DNA from: Caprimulgus europaeus
Taxonomy: Eukaryota > Chordata > Aves > Caprimulgiformes > Caprimulgidae
Assembly: GCA_907165065.1 (NCBI GenBank)
Contig: OU015526.1
Span: 64,255,723-64,319,722, forward strand
Direction: 5' to 3'
Length of the DNA: 64,000 nt
Shown here: piece after piece, positions 12,621 through 26,385 of the stretch
How positions within the stretch are numbered: the stretch's first letter is position 1
Layout of the letters: every line of letters begins with the position of its first letter
The notes under the pieces: generated by a model
Database searches by the model: none
Seen by the model: the letters and a program-made list of their open reading frames with translations, nothing else
Told to the model about the DNA's origin: nothing
Made by a program: the position numbers and the translations under genes

Positions 12621-15600
12621 GCAGGTGATTTAAACTTTGAAAATATGACCTCATTAGCATCTTCGTGTTGGTTGATTAAAAAGTAATGTCATAGGTAATC
12701 ATTTGTTTGTTCTCAGACACACTTGTTCTGTAAACCTGGATTATATGAAGATACGTGCTGGCCTCTGTACACAGTAAATAGTCACACTGATTTCAAGCAA
12801 GTCTGATGTCTACTCTTAACTTAGTAGCAAAAAACTCTCTTGGCCTTCTTCCCCCATCCTTATCCTCATCTTGAATTAACTTGCATCTTGGTTCCCAAGT
12901 TCCTACATGATCTGGACTTTTATTTTCAGTTTCAAAACCAATGATAATAGAGAAGATATCGTTACACATTTCTAAAGAATGTTTAAAGCATAAATATTTG
13001 TTTAGAATTTTAATGATTATTTCCTAAAACAAACAAAAAATTTGAAGTATTTTGCATAACAGCTTCTTTTCTTAAAAAAATTAGTTGGAAAGTAGTTGTA
13101 AAAATCTTATCTGTCAATGTTCCCTATTGCATTTATCATACTAAGTAGCAGAAGTATCAAAATGTCCATAAATCAGTAATCATGTTAGTTAGAAATGGAA
13201 ATTCTGCTATTATTGTTAATTTCTGCCAAATAGTGGTCTACCATAATAGCTAAAAATTTTCAGAGCCTCCAAATGTTAAAATACATTTGGAGTTTTGCAG
13301 TTATGAAGGCAATAGGTACCATTCACTGTAGTCAATCAGTTAAGAAAAGAGTGTTGCTCTGTGATAGTATAGCACCGAGAGTTTAAAAACAAGTCTTCAT
13401 GGTCTCCTTTTGGTGTTCAATAGCGCATTTATTTTTTACCCCTACACATGTTATGTTATTGTATGAGTCCTTCTTCAAAAAAAGCCAGTAAATAATTCAA
13501 TATTATTTTAATACTGTTTAACAGCAGACATAACAAATATTCTTTGTTTCTCAAAAATGGCTGGACAGAGTAGCACAATACTGTATATAAAGCAAGAATC
13601 CTGTAGCACCATCTGCTGGCACTGAGTTGAAAGTTGATATTGGGACTGACTATCCAAAGCACTGCCTAGTAAAATATTTAAAATATATATCTGGTGCAAA
13701 ATTTTTTATTTCATTTGTAGTATAATTTTTATCCTTTTTATTACAATTATAATGAGAAAATACAATGTGAATTTAAGGTTAAGTCATGAACTGAAATAGA
13801 AATAGGTCAAGAGTGTTTTGTTAAGTGTGACTGTAAAAAGAAATGGAATACTTTTTTCTTTTTTACTAGAGCTTTAGCAAGTGCAATATTAAGTTTTTCT
13901 ATTCCTGCTGTAAGTCAAATTCAGTAAAATTTATTTCATAGAGAAGACCCACAAGGCCTAGAAAAGTATCTGTAACATGTTTTGAAAAGGGTAGCAACCA
14001 CTAAATATTCCTCTACCTAACATTTATTGCATTATTTGATGTTAGTCTTGAAAGCCGCATGAAAGCTTAATGGACAGAGGCCCTGATGCTGTAAATGGTC
14101 CTACAGTTCCCTGTATCTTCAGAGGGCACCGTTGAAGCTCCTGCAGCAAGTTCTGGGACTATCTGCATTTATCTAGAACAGAGCCTTAAATTACCCAGCT
14201 ACAAAAGGTCACTGTCGTTTCTTTTTTAAACTGCAACACGTTGATACCTCAAAGAGGTTGAGGCCTCATTCCTCCAAGTACTCTATAAATCACATATAAA
14301 TGATGGATCTAGCCTCCAAATACTTACACTGAAAAACAAAAAAAAAAGAGGTATAACAGGTGGATGAATTCTGGTATATCTGGAAATCTGCAATGATGCT
14401 ACATAAGCAATCTAACTTTTTATTTATATAATGTCAAGAAAGTCATGTCATTGATAGGTACAAAGACGAGGTCTTCACTGAAAAAAACTTGCAATATCAT
14501 TCACTGATGGTTTGGAAAGCATTTAAATAGAGTTATTTAGTACTGATGAGCACATAAGTTTGTGTGCTATAAATATTCATTTTGGCTAAAAGTATGTTCT
14601 ACAGTGTTGAGCACAGCATCTGTATGACCCTTGTTTTCAACTGACTAAGAAAGATTGTGTTTCAGAATTTGCCAATCAGGATAAGTAATTGCAACTAACA
14701 CTGTAGAGCAAGTTTTGAGGCACAATCCAGACGCAAGTGAAGGCAGTGTGTATTTTGAGACTGGAAACAGAGAAAGAGTTTGGATGCTGCTTTTTTGGCA
14801 GGATCCAGCTTCAGGTGTCACTAAAACTATATACATGAAATTCTCCAGAAGGATAAGGATATTTAGTGCTTCATGATGTAATGCAGACCTTTGAGTTCCA
14901 GGAAAAACAATGCTATATTTACAACTTGTAACTAAGAGTTGATGTGGTAAAAGGAATTATATTCATATGGTAAATTAATACGACCTTAATGTGCACCATA
15001 TGCATAGTGGTAGAATGATGTACTAATATATCACATTTATTTACTTTGTTTGGTTGCTGGGAAAAATAATAATTCAGTTCAAAGTCTATACCATGAAAGG
15101 CAGAACAGAGTAATGTAGAAGATATAACAATTTATAGTCTAGAATAAAATTACCAACTTAAATGTTGTAAAAATTATTTAGCCAATACAATAATCCTGAT
15201 GTGGGTAGGATTATCGTTTTGTAAGTGTTTCTGGATCTCAATTCTATTAACACTAGCATCACAGAGATAAGCATTGCTCCACTGTGTGCAAGAATACTAT
15301 AGGTAATTAGAATTATGGCTTGCTTCATTGAAAAAGTATCTGTTTTAAAACAGTTACTTTTAAAAAGACAGCTGATTTATGTATGCTGTGAACTTGGTGC
15401 ATGCCATCGGTATTCCCATTTACACCGATATGTGAAGGTGGTGAGCATCTGTCTAGGGCAATACGCTACTGGTGCATTGGTTTGAAATTAACTTTACAAA
15501 AGCAATCAAATAGCTACAGCACAGACTTTTATACATACTCTTATGGAACAATATTACTTTACAGTGATACATTTTTCTTATTTTAAACAAAAAAATATTA

Positions 15601-18600
15601 TTTTAATATAGTATTTTAAAAGCAAGAAAAAAAAATTAAAACCTGCCAATTTTAGATGAATTCTTATATGAAACCTCTCAGATTATTTTCTACCCAAGGT
15701 ATGAAATAGTATATAAGTTTCAACTAGTGGTCAGTTTCAGCGTGTTTTAAATTGTCTTTTTTCTTACAATTCCACAGTAGGTGATATTTCTGACTGAAAG
15801 AATTGGGTTTTTTTCCTTTTCTGTTGAGGGTTTTATTTTGTTTTGTTTTGTTTTTTTGGACTCACTAGGTAATGGAATAGTTGTAACTATAAACCACAAG
15901 AGAGAAATATGAAGAAAATAGATTTTTTTTTTTTTTAGCATAAACAAAAAAAGCCCCTTCATAAAGCTGTTTTAGAGCATTCTCAAATAAAACTGACAGC
16001 ATTTTAAAACTTCAAAGCTGATATTTAAGTAGCAGTTTATGAAGTCGGGATGGTGCAAATATTAAAATATTAGTCTACACTGACCCTGAATATTCACCTG
16101 CAGATACTTTACAGGGGCTTCAAAAAGGTCTATATTCAGTGGGAGGAGTCCTGCTGAATGACTTCCAGGACTTCCAGCAGATGAATCTGCAGTAAGAGCG
16201 AACTCGTTCCAGAAAGCTTCACATGGCACATGGTGTAGGAAATAAGAGGCTGAGGATTATTGACTTTTGAAATCAGAATTCTAATATCCAATTCATGAAG
16301 GCCTGTTAAGCCTTTTCTTTACTGTGCTTGTTTTGGAAACATAGTGAACCTGTTGTCTTGACACAGTGTGTATGAAAAATCTCATATTAACACTGAATAA
16401 ATGTAAAGTACTTGTTGTACAGTGTGACTGTGGGAAGAAGTACAGCAAGCCTTTCCTATGTTATATTTGCCAATTCCACGAGATAAATCTAATTTTTTTT
16501 CTTTACTGAACAAACATAACAGCACTATAGCATCATCAATGTTGTATGTTTTTAGATTTTGCTTTAGGATAAAATGGTATGTTGTTCAAATATACTGTTC
16601 CTTTTTCAGAAAACATACAGTTGGAATGTTATTTGCAAAAACAAAATTTGCATCTAGGCATAAGGTTGTACTTTTTGTTGTAAAAAAAAAAAATTGAACA
16701 GATGAGAAGTAATTTGAAGGAATTAGAGAAAATGCTGATGAAGTGTCATATGAAAAACTGGACAACAATGAAGTTCCTATATAAAATGAAAAGTTTACAT
16801 TGTTACATAAAAATGCATATTTACAATGAAAAGATTATTCAAACTGAATGTATAGGTATACTTCAGGAGTATTTTGTGGTATCGCTTTAGTAAGAACTCA
16901 TATCCATCAAAGAGCTAGCCTTTCTGTGACAGTGAAATGGCTTCTTAACCAGTTGCCTGTTATTTAACTGTTGTCTCTGTGTGATTTATAAATAATGCTA
17001 ATATACAGAGTTTATATAATGTTTGGCATTTGTCATGTTGATGTAATTGAACTCTGAAACTTGCTATATAATCAACACAGAAGCTATGAGCAGATTAGTT
17101 TTTGTGATTTACTTACATTTTGCTGAAAGCACTTTTGTCCAAATGTCTCATATTCTGTTAGTACATTTGTACTTCTCGAACTGATTACAAAACTTTTATT
17201 ATTTTCCTCAATTTTTATCATATGAAGCAAGTTCAAAAATGCGACATTTGTTAAAATGATTTTTAGAAGACTTTTCTTGCATATATAGTTTAGTTTGGTT
17301 GATGTATTCTTCTGAGAAAGTTCTCAATCACTCATTTTCACAAGAAGTAGGTAAAAAGATAAGTTAGATTAACCCATGCTTCATTTAATTTGGGTTTTAT
17401 ATTGACATAAAATCACATAATTAATTTGCCATTTTAAAGTGCCCCACAGTCTCTGCAATCATAGAACAATAATTTAGAAATGACTATTTGCCAGTCTGTG
17501 ACTTATCTTAATTAACTGCCTTCTCAGCATAAAGCATAAAAATGAACATACTCAAAAACTTTATATTTTAATGTGGTGCATAATATTATCTCACCCAGAA
17601 ATAGTAGGAAGAGTGTCTCATATATCATTGTCAGGTAAGTTTTTCAGTCAGTCTAGGGTTTCATTTCTTTTTAGGGAGATATTTTTCTTTAAATGTGTTC
17701 TTATGTTGGGCTCAGCTCTTACATGCTGAAAATATAGAAAGCAGTCATTTTGGGAATTTACTGATGGATTTAAAATGTCATGATCTTGTTTTGTTTTGTA
17801 ACTACCCCAAAGCTGGAAAAAATAGCAGAGAAAGACACAGCAATACAAACCAATTTCTTGTTATCCAGTAAGGCATATCTTCTTCTGGATGTCATTAAAC
17901 TAGAAGAAAATTTTGACTTTGCTATAATCCCACTGTTCCTTTTTAAATGTAGTTTCCAAAGGCCTAACATTTTTTCACTGAAGTACCGCCATAAGCTGAC
18001 ATGATATGATGTACTCTTCTTTTATCTCTGAAGCTTGAATTTTATGATTTAAAATGTACTTTACACACTTAAGGAAGAGTGATATTTTATGCTATTTTCT
18101 ATGGGAAAATGGCTTTGCAGAAAAAAATTGTTGGAATGTAGGGAGAGTTCTTTTGAAATAATTTGAATGGGTACAGTAAAGGTAAAGTATTCTGTCCATT
18201 ACTGGAAAATAACTTTACATATACTTTCTGTATATACCTAAATAAATCATTGACGACATTGGTTTCAATGTGAACGTGACATTAAGATTCTTAACAGCAT
18301 TCAATTTCAAGTAGCAATCCAGCAATGGTATATATCAAGGATATTATATACTATGCTGAGCAAAGCATATCTGTAAAACTGTTGTGTCTTGGTTATCAGT
18401 GCTAGGATTTAAACTATCTTTAATCTCATTTGACTTGTTCATCTTCCTTAAGGATCTCCATAAAGATGCACTGAGTATTCTTTTCAGTCCTTAGTTAGGG
18501 TTTGCATCAGTGGTCGTAAACCTGCTTAGCGGACAAAGACTTTTTTCCCTTTGAAGTCACTTCCCCAGCTTTTCAAAAGGTCTGCAAGCTGGTTCCCCTA

Positions 18601-21600
18601 AAACAATTTAGAAAAGTTTGAAGTGGTGCCCCTTAAACCAGCAACAAAATAAAATTTTCTCTTTGCATTATTGAAAACCATGACAATCTTCTGAAGCAAT
18701 AACAGTTTAAAAGCTTTTAAAGAAATCTGTTCTGCTCTATGACCAGCTTTTAAGTTGACCCCATTATTTGGAAAATCAGAGGCTTGGAAACCCTAAATAC
18801 TTGACATTCTTATCAAAGGAGTCAGCCTGACTTTTCACAGGACTCCTCTTTTACAGTATTTATTCAAGTCCTAATTTCTTTAAAGATGCTATTCAGATTT
18901 CTTTTATTTCTTCTTTGCATTAAAGTGTTTCTTTAGAACAAGTGCAATTTAGTAAACAGTTGATGTAATTTTTGAAACACTGATCCTGCCACCTGTAGGT
19001 TTATATTGTGTTTGAATTCAAGTCCAAATTCTAAAAAGACTGTGAGCATTACTTATGTAAGTTTACTTTTCTGTGGACTGTGATAAATATATATGCATAG
19101 TTTCTACTTCTTATTTTAAGAACATTATCTCCTACATTTTATGTATATAGTTCCTGGCATCCTAATATAGGTAAAGCTTACGGTAATGTAGTTGCTGTAA
19201 CCAATAAGTTTACTATAAGAATTTTGTTTATCTGCACCTCCTAGTAATTCATTCAGGCATGGCTTCTTATAAGTCCTTCTAACACCAATATCTTATATTC
19301 ATTACCTCCACTACAATGTTGTACATTTAAAACTTCTCTGATTTAAAAAGTTTCATTAACATGTGTAGTAGATAATTAGATCAAATCCTTGCTGATCTAT
19401 GCAAGTGTGTGTTAAATGCAATTTCTGAAAGCGAAAGAAAGCAATAAAACCAGAATTCTAGAATTTTGCTAACCTAGGCAGCTCATTTAAAAGAAAACAA
19501 ACTAATGAGCTTTAAATGCAAAAAGCTGCCTCCTCTTTTATGGCTTAGGGACAACGGGGAGAAAGAATCGGGTCAACAAAATTAAATTGTTACTGGATAA
19601 TAGTACTGTTATGGTTGCTGTTACGTTTCCCCCTAAAACTGCAAATTTGTGGCTTGTCTACACAGTGTTCATTTATGAATCTTCTCAGGTGCCTGCTCCA
19701 TGTTTAGGTGAGGAAGGTTCAATAATGCAAACTTTCTCTAAAAGGTTTGTATTTGTAGGATCTGCCACCTAAGAAGTACCTAGAGGTCATTAAGTCTACC
19801 CTTATGCTTCTGATTTGAGTTTATCCTTTGCTTCTGACCTGTCTGCCATACTTCCTGAATTTGAGTGTATCTTGCCAAACATTATATGAAACAAAAGCAA
19901 TAGCTTTTAATATTTGTTTATTGGGAGAGTAGGGACAATTCAGCAAGTTGCTCCAAAGCATTTTCGGTTTCAAAATGCTGATAAACATACATGCATATGT
20001 GCATGCACAAATATGTATTTAGTGTATAAGTATATATCTAAGAAGAATTTAATAAATACTAAAAAGTATTTACTTACTTTTCAAGATTTTGTGTTGAGGA
20101 TATAAATTATAGATTATAACAGTAACTGCAGAATAAATCAAATTTTGAAAGGTCAAAATCCTTTATTTGTTACTTTGTCATATATTATGATCTTTTCTGA
20201 AAAGCAATTTGAATGTGGCAGCTACACAGATACTCTGGGAGGTGTTGCAAACAGTCTGAGTGAGAATGTAGAATATGGAGAGTAAACTAAGCTTTTATTT
20301 ATGCCAGCTGAGATCTACACTTCTTTTCGACAGAAGTGTTTCACTGTACATGTGTGGGGTCTGGATAACTACCTGTTTTAATATATTTCCATAATTTCTA
20401 GTAAGACCCAGTACCAGTATTGCTAGTACTGTTAAGGATCTATATGGACAAATTATAATGTCATTGTGGTGTTTTTATCTTTTTAAAAGTTACAACCTGA
20501 AATGTAATTTGCATGATGCTACCGTAGCAACCAATGGACTCCGTGGTCTCTATTATTATTCTGTCGCTTTGCAAAACCATCTCTTGTTTTTGAAGTAAAA
20601 AAGTTTGATTTTACCACTGCTTTACTGCCTTGTTAGTATCTCACATGTCATCATTTATAGTGAAATGAAATTATTCCCTGCTGCTTAAAAACTCATCTAA
20701 TCATTTTGAAACTACATGATAACATTGCCCAAGATACATTCTGTAGAGTTTAAATGCTTTGTAAGATGCTATGAATGAACTAATGATATGGTAATACAAA
20801 AATAACATTGTGATTTCCATGAAAATCTTGAAGCACTCCTGAAGAGGGTGATCCAGCAAATGACCTCTAAGTGAAGTTATAAAACTGTTTAAGGAGCTTT
20901 ACAGCATTTGCTTGCACTTTCTGTGTCTTGACCTGGAAAATACTTTTTTTTCCCTTTAAATGTGCACTTCTACAATTTATTTTTCTTTATGGTATCCATA
21001 CATGTTTGATTACAAAGAGAATATAAAAAGTACACTTCTATTTGTTCTTGTTGCAGGGAAATGTCTAATAGGAGCAGTGTTAATTAATGTTGGGTTTGGG
21101 TGTTTTGATTTTGCAAACTCATCTGAAATTGATACTGATCATGGTCCAAGCTCCACATCTTACAAGGAAATAGACATCGGGCTGAGGTTTCAACACGATT
21201 ACTAGGTCAAAATGAAATAAGTCAATGGATGTTTTACTTCATCTTTGGGCATTGTAGGTGTCTCCTCTCAGTACCTGTCACAGTGACATTTGTGTTTACC
21301 TATGCCTGTTATAGGAAAAGGTAGTAATTGACTGAGATCTCTTCCTCCACAAAAACTTTAAAAAAAAAAAATAGAGGGGAAGGTGGAGAGAGGGGAGAGG
21401 CAAATCTTTGTGCTCCAACTTCTGTTTGGTTTTGCTACATATCTGACTTTTGTATTAATGTGCGTTAGGAAATGTACAGGCTGAATTCCTGTAGTGTACT
21501 GCTGCTGCACTATATACATATGAGTACAGAACAACTATATGCAAACAGTAGCATAGAAGTGATTTGTAAGGAACATGAACTCTCAAAGAGCAAGGAAACT

Positions 21601-21680
21601 GAAGACACTTCAGTGATTGAAAGCAGTGATTTTAGAAATAGATTGTAACCAAGGATTGCTTTTATTGTTTCTCATTGAAG

Positions 21681-21782
21681 GTGATTTTGCAACTCCTCGA
21701 GCTATTTTGACAGGACATGACTATGAGATCACCTGTGCTACCATTTGTGCTGAACTTGGCCTGGTAATAAGTGGTTCAAAAG
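21681..21782 (+). CDS. LRBA: LRBA coding exon, WD40 repeat
   Basis: This exon of 102 bases follows CATTGAAG and ends before GTAAGG. It is in phase with the previous exon (split glycine) and the next (split glutamate). It encodes [20 protein letters not shown], then [13 protein letters not shown]. The TGHD and ISGSK turns mark a WD40 blade that the next exon completes. The remembered human LRBA sequence is nearly the same here. Confidence 0.95.
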
Positions 21783-23001
21783 GTAAGGTAGCTGTTGTCG
21801 TTTCTTTCTGTTCATGAAGCTATAATCCTAATGCAAAAAGGAATATAGTCTCATGTGGCAGAATTTATTAACTTTATGGTGTTTTTATTTCTAACCTTTT
21901 TTAGTTGCTGTGGAGTTTGAAACCTCTTTTTAAACATGTTAAAATTTAGGATTATTCAGACATTTGCAAGAAGAGGCAACCACATCAATTCCCCTGTTAG
22001 CCTACTGATTACTATTTCTTTTTGTTTGTTTATTCAGTGTGTAATTGTATATAGCATACAGTTGGATACAGCTCTTGACTGCCAGGATGGTGAAGAATGT
22101 TTGTTGTGGATAACTTCTCAAAAAGGGAAGCAAAAATCAGTTTCAGGAGAAAGAAAATGTGCTGTCTTGTTTGCTTAATGAAGGGTATATATAAACTACC
22201 AACTAGAATTTATAGTAATTCTGTTCAGGCTCTTTGAGCTTAGCTACAAAGCCTGGAGCCTAAACACCCATTGGTGCTCTCAGAGACCTGCTTTTGGCAG
22301 GCAAAGTGTAAAGAATGATGTTGATTCCATGGACATTATTTGTCATTTTCCCATTTGCTGGTCTACATTTGTTTTTAAACTGAAAATTTCTTAGAAGTAG
22401 GATCTTTCTGCTTTAGCATTTCCGAAGTATCTACTTTGAGACGCCTTTTCAAAGTGGATGTACTCATCATATGCACCTTGTGTGCATTTCTATTTTTTGC
22501 ATGTGAACACTTCTGGCTTACAGGCAAATCAGGTGTTTGTCCAAATATATTAAAAAGCAAATATTTAGTGGATCATGTATGGGTTAAAATCTTAATATGA
22601 GAATACACACTTTTAGAGTACCTAGGTATGTAAATTCATTACACTTACCTCTGTGTCTTCGGGTTTTGAAAATCTCATTTAGGATTCAGTACATTTTGTT
22701 CTCTCAAAATTAACTACTACCAGTTTTAGAAGAAAATGCACAAAAGAAAATTTGTTAGGTCTCTAACTATTTTTGATAGGTGCTCTAGAATACCTTAATA
22801 CAAAGCTTTTAAGGGTAAGCTGTTCATTTTACTCTCTGGAACCCTTAAAGTCATAGGCTATCCACTTCAACATGGCAAAAATCATTATAATGTATTATAA
22901 CAGTGATTAGCTAAGTAGAAGTCATTACTTATTTTTTGATATACGATGTCTTTAAATGAGCATGTAAATCAATAACTAGAGATTTTGTTCTGTCTCATTA
23001 G
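21783..23001 (+). other. LRBA: LRBA intron, 1.2 kb
   Basis: This ordinary intron runs between GTAAGG and CATTAG. I see no repeat, RNA gene or other open frame of note in it. Confidence 0.8.
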
Positions 23002-23216
23002 AAGGACCATGTCTCATACATTCTATGAATGGAGATCTACTGAGGACATTAGAAGGTCCTGAAACATTAAAAGGTCCTGAAAGCTGCCTGAGACCAAAAC
23101 TTATTCAAGCTTCAAGAGAAGGCCACTGTGTCATATATTATGAAAACGGCCTCTTCTGTGTATTCAGTGTGAATGGGAGACTTCAAGCCACTATGGAAAC
23201 AGATGACAAGATAAAG
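23002..23216 (+). CDS. LRBA: LRBA coding exon, WD40 repeat with 6-residue insertion
   Basis: This exon of 215 bases runs from TCATTAG to GTGAGT; its first two bases complete a glutamate codon and it ends on a codon boundary. It encodes EGPCLIHSMNGDLLRTLEGP, then a short extra segment, then RPKLIQASREGHCVIYYENG and the end FSVNGRLQATMETDDKIK. A 12-bp string (AAGGTCCTGAAA) occurs twice, at 23053-23064 and 23071-23082, exactly 18 bp apart. This gives GPETLKGPES where remembered mammalian LRBA has only GPEN. The addition is in frame and falls in a loop between predicted strands, so the exon is probably functional. Confidence 0.94.
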
Positions 23217-24100
23217 GTGAGTGTACTCAGATGTGTGCTAAGGACTGTCAGTTCCAGTATCAGGAAAAACTATCAGTGTAGGAGTGTGTGGAGACTTTCT
23301 ATAGCCAGGCCATAGGAATATATGGTACCAGACCATAATAGCAGCATTTTGAAAAAAACCTGTAGTTGATGGGGCCACGTGCTCCTAATAGTACTGTTTT
23401 TAATTTTAAAATAACTCTGTTCATGTAGTAAGGAATACCCTGTAGGCCTTTCCTTGAACTAAAGAATACAAATATTACTAATTGCTAACCAGTAGAAGCC
23501 AGGCTACTCCTTTACTTTTGAGTCTGAAGGCAGGAGGTCATTGGACGTGCTGTTTTGGATGTTGGCTTTCCCTTTTTTGGCATCTCTGGCTACATTCCTT
23601 CATCTTAGCTTGAGATAGCATGTGTTGTGCTGAGCTTCAGGAAGTTTATAGGCATATGTCTATATTTCAGTTCTTTAGCCCTTTGGCATTTGCTGAGCAG
23701 GCAGCTAGGTTCGACGTCTTTAGCTGCAAGAGACATGGAGCAAATCCAAAACTATGCAGGAGGCATTTTAAGCTTATGGTTTCATGGAAATGATTTTGTA
23801 ATACGAAATGCAGGTCTTTTGACAGTTCCTATGAAATAGTACCTATGAAGCAGAGCAGAACCGGCCAGCTATACTACAGTAGAAGCAGAAATGTTGAAGG
23901 AATACTTTCCTTGAATTTTAAATGTTCCCACTTTTTCCTTGAATGACAAAGAAAAGAAAGGAAAGAGAAAAAAATGAACAAGCATTACCAAATCTGCTAG
24001 AAAGTTACAGAATGCAGTAGAAACATGAAGCAAGGTCACATTGCTGGGTCAGCATTCCGGCTACCTGAATTATCTGAAGTTATGGTCTCTGTGACATTAG

Positions 24101-24300
24101 TTGTGGTCTGAAAGGGACAGAAGGGTTCAGAAGATCATCTGGTCCAGCCACCCTGCTCAAGCAGGGCCCTCTAGAAGCAGTTGCCTAGGACCATATCCAG
24201 TCATCTTTGAATATCTCCGAGGATGGAGATTCTGCAGCCTCTCTGGACAACCTCTGCCAGTGCTTGGTCATCCTTATAGTAAAGAAGTCTTCTCTTGAAT
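24101..24300 (-). mobile_element. Old CR1 LINE fragment
   Basis: The + strand carries the reverse complement of the CR1 3' region in diverged form. It shows AAGATCATCTGGTCCAGCC, CCTGCTCAAGCAGGGCC and CCAGTGCTTGGTCATCCTTA, in the same order as in the better preserved copy at 4243-4683. The frame is broken and the terminal tail is no longer clear, so it is older than that copy. It is antisense to LRBA. Confidence 0.85.
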
Positions 24301-25440
24301 TGGAAACTCTCAAAAGTTTTTATTTTGTTTGGATTAGATGTTTCAGTAAGAAAATTCCTCCTCGCTCTCAGGTTCATTTTACAGAATTATTAAAATTCTT
24401 TCAGATGCTGTGAAAAACTGTGAGCATTTTTCTTGGCTCTGCTCATACCAGTTCTTCAAATGGAAGAATGTGTCAATATATTTGAAAGAATTTTGATCTT
24501 CATTATTTCCCTTTTCTAATTTACATGGAACAGTCAGTGCTCTATTAACACTGAAGTCTCCAGTGTAGTTCAGTGTATTCCACTTAAAACCTTATAAAAC
24601 TCTGTCGTGTACTATACTCTGTTAATCCAGCATCCTTATGCTTTTAAAATGTCAGACAGATTGGAGGTGGAATATGCAAAAATAACTCTCTGTGTAGATC
24701 TCTTTTCCGCAGTGAGAGTGTTGTCTGCAGGGCTGAGAGGGCATTCAATCTTTGGATGCTGTGGCAGCCACAGCTGTGGATTTGAAGCTGAGGAAAAGAA
24801 GTTGGAATGTGTATATTTTTGTCCCAAGCTATTTTTCAAAATTAATGTAAATTCTTGCTTAATTTTTTAGTCTTTCTTCGATTCTGTGAAATTGCACCTT
24901 TGTCTGTCCTTGTACAAAACCTTTTGAGATTTTCAGCCTACCCTTCATCCCAGTTCTTTCCGTAAAGCCAGTACATATCACTGTTTTCCCTTTTTACAAT
25001 AATAATGTTGATAATCTGTCACTTTCAGTTGTGATTATGTTGTCAGCTAGGCCAGCGAATCTGTGAAATATCTAGAAATCCCTTGCCAGCTAAAACAATT
25101 TCTGTAGTGTTTCAGTCAGTACCCACAGCTTTAGGAATGTTGCTAGAGGCAATGGAAGTTCTAGTCTCTGTGGGCCAGAATTACATATGTAGAGAGGTTT
25201 GGGTTTTATTTTGTTTTGTTTTGTTTTCTTTCTCTCCCAGTGGTCCCAGTTGGGCTTTACACTTAAACAACTTACAGCGTCTTTCCCAGTGCTTCTGCAC
25301 TATATCATGTTAGAAGGCAAGTGGCAACTCCATGATTAAAGTAGGGGCATTTAAAATGAATAGTACCTACCCATGGGCTATGCTGACAAACACTTTTCAT
25401 TGTTTTTTGCACAAGGAGGATAGAAAAGGGAAGAAAAAGG

Positions 25441-25543
25441 TCCTAAGTGTTAAATCTGTAATATAAAATTCTACTTTCTGTTTTCCTATGGTCGTAAGTG
25501 TTGACTCTGTAATGCAACATTCTAGTTTCTATTTTTCTATGTC
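25441..25543. repeat. 51-bp tandem duplication, diverged
   Basis: Two adjacent units about 51 bp long begin near 25441 and 25492. They share TAAGTGTT, TCTGTAAT, ATTCTA and TTTCTATG-type blocks in register, with scattered substitutions. This looks like an old local duplication inside an LRBA intron. Confidence 0.85.
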
Positions 25544-26358
25544 ATGATGGACCAGTATTTCAGAACGTTATTGACAAAACTAGCAGTTTTCAATAGTGAT
25601 GTTTGGAACAACATTCTGATTTTCTTTCTTGTATTCTTGTACTAGAACACTCCTAGAAAAATTTCAGATGCTCTGGGGAAATTAAAAGTCTAATCAATGC
25701 CTTTCACCTGTTTCTGTTTTAAATACTGTATTGCTTAGTGGAGCTTAAGCATGTTGCAGTACATCTACAATGTAATGTTTAGATATCTTAATGAATAACT
25801 TAACTCTAAATAGTCTGCTTGTTCTGAGAAGTTATTTTACCCTAAACAAAGACTGTATGCTGTTTCACCCAGAGGAACCAATTTATTTTCCTTTCCTGAT
25901 TCTGTTTTGAAATGTGGAAGTGCCCACAAGACTCCTGCTGCTGTAAGCCAGGGCTGTCACAGTGTCAGCTCTGCCTTTTTACAAAGCGCTGCCTTTCAAA
26001 AATCTGAGATGTTGAAAGGGATTTGTGCAAAGTTTTGAGACTTTCCAAGGAAATACAAGTCAGAAATGCAGCTCTTAAAACATTGCTGAAATTGGGCACT
26101 TTGGGGATTATTTGAGAGTCTGAACCTCATGTTGTGAGAAAGATTAGTTGCAGAGTTTTTTCAGTTTCATACCTAGCAGAATCGTAGATAAACTACGCTG
26201 GGGAAAAGCAGAACAGTAAAACTGATTCATGTTGCCTTCTATACCAGTTGGAGTACTTGGGAGTAAAAGCATCCTTTTGTTTGTTAAATCTTGAAGGGCA
26301 TGTCATGAAACTGAAATGTTGACAGGGTGACCTTTTTCTTCCATTCATTCCTTCATTC

Positions 26359-26385
26359 ATATATATATATACACATATATATGTA
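26359..26385. repeat. TA/CA microsatellite
   Basis: An alternating pyrimidine-purine run of TA steps is interrupted once by ACAC. It is short and likely to vary in length between individuals. Confidence 0.9.

Larger units (their letters stand above)
4931..21680 (+). other. LRBA: LRBA intron, 16.75 kb
   Basis: This is a long AT-rich intron between two LRBA exons. It contains a decayed LINE-like stretch at about 9340-11620 and a small AT-rich tandem repeat at 12566-12620. T-runs occur near 9729 and 15926. Many frames of 60-80 codons are open, but none shows a recognisable motif or plausible splice context. I see no tRNA, snRNA or gene in the remainder. Confidence 0.75.

Noticed and set aside
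14060..14240. Possible ancient SINE near CCTGATGCTGTAAATGG
   Set aside because: Only a short resemblance to old amniote SINE wording; no tRNA-like boxes or tail could be seen.
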